Shown: positions 18,000-26,252, counted from the stretch's first letter. The stretch: 36,732 nucleotides of DNA from an uncultured Treponema sp. (GCA_946535985.1 CAMNDY010000018.1:1-36732); one strand, 5' to 3'. A program made the numbers and translations. Notes: generated by a model from the sequence alone, not told the origin.

Positions 18000-19877
18000 T
18001 TATGGCTCCAAGCTAAGCAACTCTTTTGCCCTCTGACGAGTATCTTCATCAACTCTTGTAGATTTAGCTATTCTTTCAAGTGCTTTCGGACCAAAACCAT
18101 TGTCAATAATACTTCTGCCAACAGATGCCATTGTATTAATGCTTTTTGATGAATACAAATGCCCGTATGTTGTTCTAAGCAATGATTTTATATCAGCTGT
18201 TGTATATTGAGGGTCAGCGAAGTTTTCATAGAAGTTTACAAAAACTCCCATGACGATTGATTTCAAATACTTTTGTAATGAATCTGCAGTGGAAACTTGT
18301 TTTTGTGGAGTAGATTTAACTCCTTTCTGAGATTTAGCCTTTGCAACTTTTCGCTTTTCAAACTTTGGAATAAATGGAAGCTCTTCTATTGAAAAATCAA
18401 CATCGTCGCAAGGAACATCAGGCGTTATATCAAACCCCAACTTATTAAAATCTTCAAGTTTGCTTTTTACATCATAATACTCGTAGCAGATTTTTTTATA
18501 CACCTTATTAATATAAGCGACTTCCTTTGCAAAAATATCGTCACCTTTTGATTCATCGTCTTTATCAAGAATAGGATTGCAATAGGTAGGTACAATGACA
18601 ATATTCCATAAGCTGGTAAAAAAGATAGGATTAAATGCTTTTCCCCATATATGAGAAATTGTTGCATAAGTAATTGTACTTGTTGCGCCCTGACTAATTT
18701 TATGCCCCGTCGTTTCTGTAATCAGCTGTCTTACAGAATAATTTCCATCCTTATCAATTATCACAGGGATTTTGTTATCAATGAATTTAAAAAACACGTC
18801 AGATGCTTTAGATTCTTTAACAGCTTCGTCTTTATTTTTGAACTTTGGCATTGTTCCGTCAGCATAACAATAACATTCGTCGGACTCCGAATATCGGGCT
18901 GGAAGAACTTCTTTATTTTTCAACGCGGAAATCATTTTTTCATGTTGTTCATCCACAATCTCTTTTGGAAAGAAAAAAGAATGTGAAACCATGTGCTCTG
19001 CAAGTTTATGCAAACGCTGGTCAAAATCTGTATTTGAACCTCCTGCAATACTCTCAATAAGACCTTCAAGACAATTGATTGTCATTGAACCGTCCTTCTT
19101 GTTGTTTTTTGCACATTTAGCATGACTCGGGTTTTCAAAAATAATTTCTACATTGCTCAAATCTTCTTTGAGAATTTTTGTGGGGCCACTAAAATCTTCC
19201 TCTGGGGAGACATACTCGCTGACCCGTCCATCTTCGTCTTTTGGTTTTCTTATGTTTTTCCACTCTTCTTTTGTTCCTCCGTAGATGATTTTCTTTAATT
19301 TTTTACACCCGCCGAAAGCTTCCCCATCAATAAATGTTACACTTCGAGGAATAGTAATTATTTTTAGACTTATACACATACGAAAAGCTGCATATCCAAT
19401 CGACTGTACTCCCTCTGGAACATTGATTGTTTTTAGTTTTGAACACCCCGTGAAAGTATGCGCCCCAATCGAGTGGACATTTTGAGGAATTTCTACTGCG
19501 GCAAGACTTTTGCAGAACGAAAAAGCGCTCCCCCCAATAGACAGAATCCCTTCAGGAAGGTTAATTTTTGTTAAATTTGCACATAACCAGAAAGCTCCAT
19601 CTTCAATGCATTCTACACTATCAGGTATTTTTACTTCCTCTAAGTTTGTACACTCTTTGAAAGCATGCTCACAAATTCTTTTGACACCTTCAGAAATTGT
19701 AACTGTCGTCAAATTAGAACAGCCAGCGAAGGCCTCTGCTCCAATTTTTTTTACACTTCCAGGAATTACAACGCTTTTTATCTCTTTATTCCTACAAAAC
19801 TCTTTTTCTGAAATTTCAGTAACACCATTGGCTATTGTCAGAACGCCGTCTTTTAATGTGAATTTTTCTACACCCAT
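18000..19877 (-). CDS. BspA-type LRR protein with HNH-like C-terminal domain
   Basis: A 625-aa protein without a signal peptide; AGGAG lies 7 bp before the ATG. Residues 10-215 are about eight BspA/LRR_5 repeats ('VKKIGAEAFAGCSNLTTVTI' type). A linker follows to about 260, then an unrelated region of about 360 residues. Within this region 'SHIWGKAFNPIFFTSLWN' continues to 'IVIVPTYCNPILDKD', giving His409, Asn425 and Asn434 in the order H-N-N. That is compatible with a divergent HNH nuclease, but the assignment is tentative. The Lys/Ser-rich stretch near 520 precedes a helical C-terminal domain. LRRs are usually extracellular in Treponema; lack of an export signal points to an intracellular recognition role. 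It lies in the operon directly before the nuclease-helicase pair. Confidence 0.78.
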   Translation of the reverse strand: MGVEKFTLKDGVLTIANGVTEISEKEFCRNKEIKSVVIPGSVKKIGAEAFAGCSNLTTVTISEGVKRICEHAFKECTNLEEVKIPDSVECIEDGAFWLCANLTKINLPEGILSIGGSAFSFCKSLAAVEIPQNVHSIGAHTFTGCSKLKTINVPEGVQSIGYAAFRMCISLKIITIPRSVTFIDGEAFGGCKKLKKIIYGGTKEEWKNIRKPKDEDGRVSEYVSPEEDFSGPTKILKEDLSNVEIIFENPSHAKCAKNNKKDGSMTINCLEGLIESIAGGSNTDFDQRLHKLAEHMVSHSFFFPKEIVDEQHEKMISALKNKEVLPARYSESDECYCYADGTMPKFKNKDEAVKESKASDVFFKFIDNKIPVIIDKDGNYSVRQLITETTGHKISQGATSTITYATISHIWGKAFNPIFFTSLWNIVIVPTYCNPILDKDDESKGDDIFAKEVAYINKVYKKICYEYYDVKSKLEDFNKLGFDITPDVPCDDVDFSIEELPFIPKFEKRKVAKAKSQKGVKSTPQKQVSTADSLQKYLKSIVMGVFVNFYENFADPQYTTADIKSLLRTTYGHLYSSKSINTMASVGRSIIDNGFGPKALERIAKSTRVDEDTRQRAKELLSLEP

Positions 19878-19901
19878 TTTTTATCTCCTCTTTTTTCTAT
19901 A

Positions 19902-19973
19902 TTATATATCATATATTCCTTTACAGTCCCAGTCATCGTCATCAATATTCCAGACGGCGGCATCAATTCTCAT
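19902..19973 (-). CDS. Possible 23-aa peptide
   Basis: An ATG at 19973 preceded by AGAGGA with a 7-nt spacer opens MRIDAAVWNIDDDDWDCKG..., ending at TAA 19902. It fills the only sizeable gap (115 bp) between two genes of the leftward operon. It is acidic and Trp-containing. It could be a leader peptide for the LRR gene or chance. Confidence 0.25.
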   Translation of the reverse strand: MRIDAAVWNIDDDDWDCKGIYDI

Positions 19974-19992
19974 TTTTTTCCTCTTTTATATT

Positions 19993-20787
19993 TTATTTTT
20001 CTTCTTTCATATATAAAGTTCGCAGATGCCCCCAGCAGCCACCTTTTTCTGCATAAACTTCCGGAACTTTGGTTGTATTATCCCATGGTGTCGCCGTTTC
20101 TCCAAAAATCATAAACTTGGGATATACGCCACTTTCTTTTGCAATTGCTTCCATACGGCCACCTTTTCCCAAGGTGTCGTAAGTTCCTCCAAGTCCATAA
20201 TCTTCCATAAGACAGGCAAAAGGTGCCTTGTATTTTTTACTTCCCCAGAGGGCATCATAAATCATTATTCCATCATCATTGATATATAAAAGTGCAAAGC
20301 GCTTTGCTCCGTAGTTTTCATTGTATATTTCCTGGCGTTCAAAAATAGAAAGTCTGCAAAAGCGTTTTCCATGCCGAGGACCGTGATTATATTCATAATG
20401 AGGCTCCCAGTCTTGTGGGCCGGCAATTTCATCAAAAGAATAATCATAATGGGCTATCTCATCATAGCCTCTGAAATTCCCAGTCGAAGTCTGGCAGGTA
20501 ATGTGACCATCAACTTTTCTTTCGTTTAATTCCCATGTATGTAAGATTTTGGTCCATTTTTCTTCTGTCATTGCATAGTCCGCATAGAGATAAACAAAGG
20601 CACTGTGAGAAGTATTAAATACCTGGACCATAAAACCGTCAGAATAACAGGCAGGGTAAAAAACTACCCGTCCGTTTAGAATGTACTGAATATCCGGTTT
20701 TCGGTCGTCATCCGGATTCAGGTTCTTCAACCAACCCGGCATTTTCTTTCTTTTGTACTGAGATAAAAACTCAATCATTTTCTGCAT
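19993..20787 (-). CDS. Uncharacterised 264-aa protein
   Basis: TGGAG lies 6 bp before the ATG. The protein is soluble and rich in aromatic residues. Segments that stand out are 'GRVVFYPACYSDGFMVQVFN', 'GYDEIAHYDYSFDEIAGPQDWE', 'FALLYINDDGIMIYDALWG' and a C-terminal 'GGCWGHLRTLYMKEE'. No catalytic motif or known family was recognised. It is encoded 49 bp after the tandem AAA+ gene in the same operon, so a substrate or effector partner of that ATPase is possible. Confidence 0.75.
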   Translation of the reverse strand: MQKMIEFLSQYKRKKMPGWLKNLNPDDDRKPDIQYILNGRVVFYPACYSDGFMVQVFNTSHSAFVYLYADYAMTEEKWTKILHTWELNERKVDGHITCQTSTGNFRGYDEIAHYDYSFDEIAGPQDWEPHYEYNHGPRHGKRFCRLSIFERQEIYNENYGAKRFALLYINDDGIMIYDALWGSKKYKAPFACLMEDYGLGGTYDTLGKGGRMEAIAKESGVYPKFMIFGETATPWDNTTKVPEVYAEKGGCWGHLRTLYMKEEK

Positions 20788-20836
20788 TTTTTACTCCAAA
20801 TATTATACCATAGCTTTTTCTTGCGCGCCTTTTTCC

Positions 20837-23152
20837 CTATGCGCAAAAGCCGATTTTTCTGGAAGCCCTGCCCTCTACGTCTTTTTCCTCCTGAATCTCA
20901 CACAGCTGGTCAATTATGTATTCTGCGGTAATTTCGTCCGGGTCCATAAATTTGATTGTGTCGGAAAGCTTTCCAAAATCACCCGGGGTTACAGTACCGT
21001 AAGCACAGAGTCTTTGGATAAGCTTTTCATCAAAAGCATAATCACTGAAAAATTTTTCCAGAAGCTTTTTAACACCCTCCTCTTTCAAAGCCTTGAAATC
21101 AACCGTTATATGAAACCTGCGCAGCATTGCGGGGTCCATAATATTTCTGAGGTTGGTAGTACAGATGACAATGCCCGGGAATTCTTCAAGCTGGGTGAGG
21201 AATTCATTTACCTGAGTTCTTTCAAAATTTCTTTCCGCATTTTTTCTGTCACTGAAAAAGCTGTCTGCTTCGTCAAAGAGGAGAATCTGGTCATTTTTAG
21301 CGGCCTCTTCAAAAGCTGCAGCGATATTCTGCTCGGTTCCGCCAACATACTTGTCAAAAATATCAGAGGCGCGTTTTAAAAGCAAATCTTTTCCCAGAGA
21401 TTCACTGATATAGCGGGCGAATTCCGTTTTACCGGTTCCCGAAAGACCGTAAAAAAGCATTCTTACAGCCCCTGACTCGGGATTTTTTTCTGCAAACTTT
21501 TTCGCATTATAAAGCATATCCATGATTTTTTTTGCGGGAAGGCTTGTATTCAAAACGGACATATCATAAGACTTTTTTACATGAATTCGCATTTTTGAAT
21601 TTCCATGTAAGAGCGATGAATTGTCCTTTAAAACAATTTCCAGATTTTCAAGAACTGTTTCTTCGCTCTTGTCCTTCATGCTGTTTACCGTCGTTATAAG
21701 ATTTTCAACAGAAGCTCCTGTAACTTTATACTTTGAAAGAAGCTTAATAATTTCTTTTTTAGAGTTATTTTCAATTTCAAGTTTTTCCAGCTTCTTTTCC
21801 GCAATCTTTTCCAGCATAGAAACAGACATCGGCTCAAATTTATGTGAAACCGTAAAACGTCTTAAAGTACTTTCATCAATTTGAGAAATATAATTTACAA
21901 CCCAGATTACTTTATTCTGAGACATCTCCAGCATTTTGTTAACCGTACCTTTAGTTTTTGGTGAATCTAAAGGACCAAAGAAAGACATCCTGGAAGTTGA
22001 AAGAAGGGAATCAGCTTCATCGACAATAAGAACTGTATCCTTTCGATTCAGAGAAAGCAGACAGTTTAATCTGCTGAGTGCAATATCCCGGCTCATAACT
22101 TCTGATTCATTTTTAAAGATGAGTGCCTTCATGCCCGTACTTTTAACAAGAGCCTTTGCGTACTCTGTTTTTCCTGACCCCGGGGCGCCGTACAAAAGTA
22201 AGGACACAGGAGTTTCTGACCGTAATAATCCCTTATAAATAGCTGAATTTTTTTCAGGCACAGGAAAGCTGTTAATGGGGTAAGCTTTCTCCAGATTTTG
22301 AGATTTAATATAATCTGAAAAATAAAGGCTTAAGTCCTGATTCTCAATTATATCAACAACTACAGGATTTATACTTCTGTCATCTTCAATAAATCCAAAC
22401 TGACGAAGCTTTGAATCACTTCTTGTAATCTGCTTAAACTGGCTTTGTGTTATACCGAGGACTGTCTTGTATAAGTACAGTGAATTATAGCCAAAAGAAT
22501 CCAGGACTTCGGCAAAGCCTTCAATTGTCAATTTGCGATATCTAAAAATGAGATAGCGGGCCTCTTCTTCTGAAAGCTCCAGTTCTTTTTTTAAGAAATC
22601 AAGCTTTGATGTATTTGACACCATATAGTTAAAGCGAACTGGAAGTTTATTCTGAAATCTTTCCAGATTTATTTCTCTTTTATTGAAAAAAATATGATAT
22701 AGAATCTGGGAGAGCATACCGGTACCTTTGGAGAGCATGATGCGGTAGAAATTTTTTTCTTCACCAACAAGGTCTCCCTGGTATATTTCTATTTGCTTAT
22801 CTACTTCATACTTAGGAGCTTCAGAAGCTTCATCATCCTCAATACAGCTTCTAAGAGACCTTGGTTTATTTTCTGCGTTTTTTGAATCGCAAAGACGAAG
22901 GATTTTTTTGCTTTCCAGAAAATCAACGTATTTTTGCAAAACCTCTTCCATACGCTCCCATAATCCCAGCCTGATTACAAGTTTTTCCATAAAAGGATAA
23001 ATTAAATCCAATGCTCCGTTATTTGATTTTTGAGTAAGAAGGAAAAGATATGCTACCGAACATAAAATATCTTCTTTTGAGATATCTTCAATATTCATGC
23101 AATAAAGTTTATTATCCAGTCTTCCAAGTCTTCTTCTGTTTCTTCCTAACAT
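20837..23152 (-). CDS. Tandem AAA+ ATPase, 771 aa
   Basis: AAGGAG lies 8 bp before the ATG. The helical N-terminal 290 residues have no recognised domain. AAA module 1 has Walker A 'GAPGSGKT' (322-329), Walker B 'VLIVDEAD' (374-381) and arginines at 431-432. Module 2 has Walker A 'GLSGTGKT' (569-576), a pore-like 'KYVGGTEQN', Walker B 'ILLFDEAD' (623-630), sensor 'CTTN' (664-667) and 'LRRF' (677-680). This is a classic two-ring AAA layout (Cdc48/FtsH-like clade), probably a hexameric unfoldase or remodelling machine. No protease domain is fused. It is preceded in the operon by small membrane and soluble proteins that may be adaptors or clients. Confidence 0.87.
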   Translation of the reverse strand: MLGRNRRRLGRLDNKLYCMNIEDISKEDILCSVAYLFLLTQKSNNGALDLIYPFMEKLVIRLGLWERMEEVLQKYVDFLESKKILRLCDSKNAENKPRSLRSCIEDDEASEAPKYEVDKQIEIYQGDLVGEEKNFYRIMLSKGTGMLSQILYHIFFNKREINLERFQNKLPVRFNYMVSNTSKLDFLKKELELSEEEARYLIFRYRKLTIEGFAEVLDSFGYNSLYLYKTVLGITQSQFKQITRSDSKLRQFGFIEDDRSINPVVVDIIENQDLSLYFSDYIKSQNLEKAYPINSFPVPEKNSAIYKGLLRSETPVSLLLYGAPGSGKTEYAKALVKSTGMKALIFKNESEVMSRDIALSRLNCLLSLNRKDTVLIVDEADSLLSTSRMSFFGPLDSPKTKGTVNKMLEMSQNKVIWVVNYISQIDESTLRRFTVSHKFEPMSVSMLEKIAEKKLEKLEIENNSKKEIIKLLSKYKVTGASVENLITTVNSMKDKSEETVLENLEIVLKDNSSLLHGNSKMRIHVKKSYDMSVLNTSLPAKKIMDMLYNAKKFAEKNPESGAVRMLFYGLSGTGKTEFARYISESLGKDLLLKRASDIFDKYVGGTEQNIAAAFEEAAKNDQILLFDEADSFFSDRKNAERNFERTQVNEFLTQLEEFPGIVICTTNLRNIMDPAMLRRFHITVDFKALKEEGVKKLLEKFFSDYAFDEKLIQRLCAYGTVTPGDFGKLSDTIKFMDPDEITAEYIIDQLCEIQEEKDVEGRASRKIGFCA

Positions 23153-23192
23153 ATTAATTTCTCCTTCTTAAAAAATCTTACTACTCTAAGAC

Positions 23193-23215
23193 GGGGGTAA
23201 GCCAGGCAAGCCCCC
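23193..23215. promoter_or_regulatory. G/C-rich hairpin in the intercistronic gap
   Basis: GGGGG-TAA-GCC-A-GGC-AAG-CCCCC folds as a stem with a small internal loop in the 76-bp gap before the AAA+ gene. It has no T-run, so it may act as an mRNA processing or stabilising element that sets relative expression. Confidence 0.35.
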
Positions 23216-23228
23216 CCTCGCTGCAGGT

Positions 23229-23453
23229 TTATTTTTTTGCAAAAACGATTGTTGCCAGATACCTGTCTTTTGCTTCTATATAAGTAATAGAAGTATTAAA
23301 CGGGAAGAAACCGGCCTTATCCATATCTGTAACTATCAGGTTAATTTGCCATTCCAAATCAGAAAGACTAGAATTTTCGTTTACCTTCACAATATGAGAA
23401 TTGTGACCAAAGCTCTGAATTACACTATCCAGATTTAATTCGAAATTTGACAT
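23229..23453 (-). CDS. Uncharacterised 74-aa protein
   Basis: The start is set at the ATG at 23453 (MSNFELNLDSV), which has GGAGG eight bases upstream; two nearer ATGs would be too close. The protein is soluble, with a predicted mixed fold ('LEWQINLIVTDMDKAGFFPF', 'DRYLATIVFAKK'). No family was recognised. It lies third to fourth in the leftward operon, before the tandem AAA+ gene. Confidence 0.65.
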   Translation of the reverse strand: MSNFELNLDSVIQSFGHNSHIVKVNENSSLSDLEWQINLIVTDMDKAGFFPFNTSITYIEAKDRYLATIVFAKK

Positions 23454-23498
23454 AAGCATTACCTCCAAAAGTTTGTTTATTATTAATATACGGACCTG

Positions 23499-23627
23499 TC
23501 AGACATTTTCCAGTAATGTCCATACAAGCCAAACAAGCACCAGAACAAGCAGGATCTTGAAGCTAACTGAAACAACTGAGCCCGGAGTTTGCAGCCCCGC
23601 ACCCAGCCAATTCATAAAATTTTGCAT
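23499..23627 (-). CDS. Small single-pass membrane protein, 42 aa
   Basis: This gene is short enough to be missed by automated callers. The ATG at 23627 has GGGAGGTGA just upstream, overlapping the end of the preceding gene by position (3 bp gap). The protein begins MQNFMNWLGAGLQTPG, then has one strong hydrophobic helix, 'FKILLVLVLVWLVWTLL', and ends ENV. The length, perfect ribosome-binding site and operon placement support a real gene. Role is unknown; a membrane-anchoring or pore-forming partner of the AAA+ system is a guess. Confidence 0.6.
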   Translation of the reverse strand: MQNFMNWLGAGLQTPGSVVSVSFKILLVLVLVWLVWTLLENV

Positions 23628-23630
23628 AAA

Positions 23631-24134
23631 TCACCTCCCAAATAATGCAGATGCATCAGCAACGCCTATCGGACGCATTTTATCTGCCTGTTTTTCCCAT
23701 TCACTTTTATGAGCCTGCATGTATTCACCTCGAGACATAAACCACTCGTTGTACAAGCAATACCAGCTGGGTTTTATTTCGTCCAGCATATCACCATCCA
23801 GATACATGACATGCTTAAAAGCAATTTTCAGCCCTTTTTTTATGTGAAAGACACGGCTGCTGGAATTCTCACATTTTTCCAGCTTTTTCTTTGCCTCCTT
23901 AAAACTATTCCAGGTGTAGTCATCGCTTGTATCATCTTCAGATAAATGAGGAGTGACGCTTTTTATTTTGAAGACGGTTACCCAGTTGCCATAACCATCT
24001 TTATGAATCGGCCCCAGCACCACACCCTTGTAATGTTTCACATACTCAAGATCCAGAAGATAATTTTTTTCATCTTCCTTTGAAACTGCTGCAAGGATTT
24101 CCTTCAGGCATTTTTTTCCGTCAATGTAATTCAT
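23631..24134 (-). CDS. Uncharacterised 167-aa protein
   Basis: AGGAGG lies 4-5 bp before the ATG. The protein is soluble with segments 'KHYKGVVLGPIHKDGYGNWV', 'DDYTWNSFKEAKKKLEKCE' and 'YCLYNEWFMSRGEYMQAHKS'. No catalytic motif was recognised. It lies 38 bp after the 57-aa membrane protein and 3 bp before the 42-aa membrane protein, so it is tightly coupled to both. Confidence 0.72.
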   Translation of the reverse strand: MNYIDGKKCLKEILAAVSKEDEKNYLLDLEYVKHYKGVVLGPIHKDGYGNWVTVFKIKSVTPHLSEDDTSDDYTWNSFKEAKKKLEKCENSSSRVFHIKKGLKIAFKHVMYLDGDMLDEIKPSWYCLYNEWFMSRGEYMQAHKSEWEKQADKMRPIGVADASALFGR

Positions 24135-24172
24135 AGTGCCTCCTGTAAATATAATGATTTATGCCCTAACGT

Positions 24173-24346
24173 TTAGTTGAGAATCCAGTGGATTAGTTTT
24201 GGGCCTAAGAAAATAACTCCCGCAATAGTAAGTGGTAATGCAAAATAAGAGAGTACTTTAGCAAGAGCAATGAAAAGCTCTCCGAACTTTACAATAAATG
24301 CTCCTATAAAAATTATAAGAACAACAAGTGTTAGGAATTCTGTCAT
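24173..24346 (-). CDS. Small two-helix membrane protein, 57 aa; first gene of leftward operon
   Basis: The start is at the ATG at 24346 with AAGGAGG eight bases upstream; the longer frame lacks a ribosome-binding site and runs through the promoter. There are two hydrophobic helices, 'FLTLVVLIIFIGAFIV' and 'VLSYFALPLTIAGVIFL', joined by a short 'KFGELFIALAK' amphipathic link, with a tail 'GPKLIHWILN'. It is the promoter-proximal gene of the operon, directly controlled by the dyad-containing promoters at 24373-24488. Function is unknown. Confidence 0.7.
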   Translation of the reverse strand: MTEFLTLVVLIIFIGAFIVKFGELFIALAKVLSYFALPLTIAGVIFLGPKLIHWILN

Positions 24347-24372
24347 AAGGCGTACCTCCTTAACTATGTTAT

Positions 24373-24406
24373 ATTTTAATACATATTCATTCCCACGTTT
24401 AGGGAA
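24373..24406 (-). promoter_or_regulatory. Leftward promoter with 17-bp dyad operator, copy A
   Basis: Reading leftward, the dyad TTCCCTAAACGTGGGAA (24406-24390) contains the -35 TAAACG. A 17-bp spacer leads to -10 TAAAAT (24378-24373). The first gene starts 27 bp further on. The architecture is the same as the other four copies in this window. Confidence 0.6.
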
Positions 24407-24429
24407 CAGTGTTTTATTACACCCGAAAG

Positions 24430-24457
24430 TTGACAATTTATCCTGATGATATAAAAT
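24430..24457 (+). promoter_or_regulatory. Sigma-70 promoter of the WYL regulator gene
   Basis: TTGACA (24430-24435), a 16-bp spacer, TAAAAT (24452-24457). A start near 24464 would place dyad copy B about 8-24 bases into the transcript, upstream of the ribosome-binding site. This fits autorepression. Confidence 0.6.
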
Positions 24458-24488
24458 GTAATACTGTAGCGTTCCCAAGTCAAGGGAA
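24455..24488 (-). promoter_or_regulatory. Leftward promoter with 17-bp dyad operator, copy B
   Basis: Reading leftward, TTCCCTTGACTTGGGAA (24488-24472) contains -35 TTGACT. A 17-bp spacer leads to -10 TACATT (24460-24455). The same dyad lies between the rightward promoter and the ATG of the WYL gene, so one bound protein could block both directions. Confidence 0.65.
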
Positions 24489-24504
24489 TAGAAGGAGTTT
24501 TTTT

Positions 24505-25527
24505 ATGGCAGTAGACTTTACTGAAAAATCAAAACGCTATCAGGCAATGGATGAAATTATTGCTTCGGGAAGAAGATTAAAATGGAATCAGATAGTTTCT
24601 GAGCTTGGTGAAAAATATAATATCAAATCAAGCAAAAGCTCCTTTTTCCGCGATATAGAAGCAATGGAAGAAAAATATCAGGCACCAATAGATACTGATT
24701 TTGAAACAAGAGGATATTTTTACACCGATCCAAAGTATCGATTGCCACGCTTTTACACAGATGAAAATGCCGCAAAAGCTGCAAAACTCATAAAAACGCT
24801 GATGGATATGGTAAAAGGTAACCCTCTTTACAAGGAAGCTCAGGAAGTTTTTCAATCGCTTTCTACAGAAACTCGTGATTTATCAATTGAAAACATCAGA
24901 ATCAACAAAAAACCTGACAACGACAGAATTATTTTTGTTGGAGCTCCAAACAAAGACATCCCTGCTGAAACCTGGCGCTTAATCGACAAAGGCCTGCAGG
25001 AAAACCGCGTAATTACATTTGACTATCAGTCGCTTACCGACACAAAGCCTTCGAACCGCAGAGTTCAGCCCTGGCAGCTGATTTACGATAACGGTAACTG
25101 GAATCTTCATGCTTTCGACATTTTAAAAAAAGGAAAGCGCCGCTATACCCTTAGCGAAATGAAAAATATTCAGCTCACGGACGAGATTTTCACGCTCCCG
25201 AAAGACTACGATTTTAGAAAAATGACCCGCGGTTCCTTCGGCTGTATGTGCCACGACGATTTTCTAAACTTCAAAATCCACCTTCACGGATACGCAGCCC
25301 GCTACGCTAAAAACCGCATCTGGGGCGAAAACCAGACCATAATTCCTGATGAAAAAAATCCCGGCCCCGACGGAGACGGCATAATTCTAAGCTTCCGCAG
25401 TAACCAGCTTTTTTCCATCCGCCGCTGGACCTGGCAATGGGCAGACGAAGCATTTCCTATTGCACCAAAAGAGCTGGTAGATGACTGGCTGGAAAGACGG
25501 GAAAAAGTAAAAAAAATCGAATTATAA
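24505..25527 (+). CDS. WYL-domain transcriptional regulator
   Basis: A 340-aa protein; GAAGGAG lies before the ATG. An N-terminal winged HTH (about 10-65, 'LKWNQIVSELGEKYNIKSSK' and 'SSFFRDIEAMEEKY') precedes a WYL domain around residues 150-225 with 'NRVITFDYQSL' and 'VQPWQLIYDNGNWNLHAFD', then 'KRRYTLSEMKNI', and a C-terminal WCX-like extension. WYL proteins such as BrxR and CapW repress phage-defence operons and respond to a ligand through the WYL pocket. This one faces the leftward operon across two copies of a dyad. The same dyad precedes three rightward modules, so it is the best candidate for the regulator of the whole cargo. Confidence 0.88.
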   Translation: MAVDFTEKSKRYQAMDEIIASGRRLKWNQIVSELGEKYNIKSSKSSFFRDIEAMEEKYQAPIDTDFETRGYFYTDPKYRLPRFYTDENAAKAAKLIKTLMDMVKGNPLYKEAQEVFQSLSTETRDLSIENIRINKKPDNDRIIFVGAPNKDIPAETWRLIDKGLQENRVITFDYQSLTDTKPSNRRVQPWQLIYDNGNWNLHAFDILKKGKRRYTLSEMKNIQLTDEIFTLPKDYDFRKMTRGSFGCMCHDDFLNFKIHLHGYAARYAKNRIWGENQTIIPDEKNPGPDGDGIILSFRSNQLFSIRRWTWQWADEAFPIAPKELVDDWLERREKVKKIEL

Positions 25528-25587
25528 TTCAATAAAAACACATCTTTAAAGCAACAACATTACAAGTATTCTCTTAAAAAAAACTGG

Positions 25588-25620
25588 TTCCTTAACTTGG
25601 GAATGACTTCTTATTATATT
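25588..25620 (+). promoter_or_regulatory. Rightward promoter with 17-bp dyad operator, copy C
   Basis: TTCCTTAACTTGGGAA (one base shorter in the left arm than the others) with -35 TTAACT at 25592-25597, a 17-bp spacer and -10 TATATT at 25615-25620. It lies upstream of the broken sigma gene and of the MoxR/vWA genes. No other clear promoter precedes the latter. A second dyad, TTCCC-A-GGGAA, lies at 25646-25656. Confidence 0.6.
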
Positions 25621-25729
25621 TACATACCTAAACAGATCTTTGACATTCCCAGGGAAGGTAACAACTAAGTTCGTACTCAAAATTTACAAAAGTTTAAATT
25701 GTCGTTTTTTTATTTTCAAGGAGGCCAAT

Positions 25730-26176
25730 ATGTTTAAATTCCCAGCTACAAAAATTCTTTCGGCTCAAGAAGAACTTGAGTATCTTAAGCTTGCCGCAGC
25801 AGGAAATCTTGCTGCCCGCAATAAACTTATTGTCGCAAACATTCCTTTTATCATCAAATGTGCAAGATCTTTTCCGGGGTACAATCAAGAAATTGAAGGT
25901 GATTTAATAACAGCGGGTTCTCTTGGCTTAATGAGAGCCATAGAGAAATATGATTTTACAATGGGCACCAGGTTTCTTACCATCGGTAAATTCTACATCA
26001 ACTCCTTCATGCAAAAATCAGTAGGGAGCCGCAGAAAAAAAATCCCTTTACTTTCACTAGATGCCACCTATAATTCTGATGGTGACCAGGACTCTTTCGC
26101 AGCAAATCGAACAAAATGCTCTAAAACATCTTCGTCAAAATCAAAATATTCAACAGATTGCAAGCTAATTAATTAA
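25730..26176 (+). pseudogene. Truncated sigma-70 family factor (region 4 deleted)
   Basis: AAGGAGG lies 6 bp before the ATG at 25730. The first 124 or so codons are nearly identical to the intact gene at 31510 and carry sigma region 2 ('LIVANIPFIIKCARSFPG', 'TAGSLGLMRAIEKYDF'). At an AGCAAATC shared by two places in the intact gene, 203 bp are missing. This deletes region 4 and shifts the frame, giving the unrelated tail 'RTKCSKTSSSKSKYSTDCKL'. A core-binding, DNA-blind fragment of 148 aa could still be made and might act as a decoy, but simple decay is the plainer reading. Confidence 0.85.
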
Positions 26177-26252
26177 TAAAGCAGGCCAAATACGACCTGC
26201 CATCAAATTATACAAATCTTATATTCATACATATATTACATCGGAGGTTTTA

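Noticed and set aside
24347..24478. Longer N-terminus for the 57-aa membrane protein
   Set aside because: It would run through the operator/promoter region and lacks a ribosome-binding site; the ATG at 24346 has AAGGAGG.
25640..25729. Longer N-terminus for the truncated sigma factor
   Set aside because: The strong AAGGAGG and the match to the intact copy place the start at 25730.
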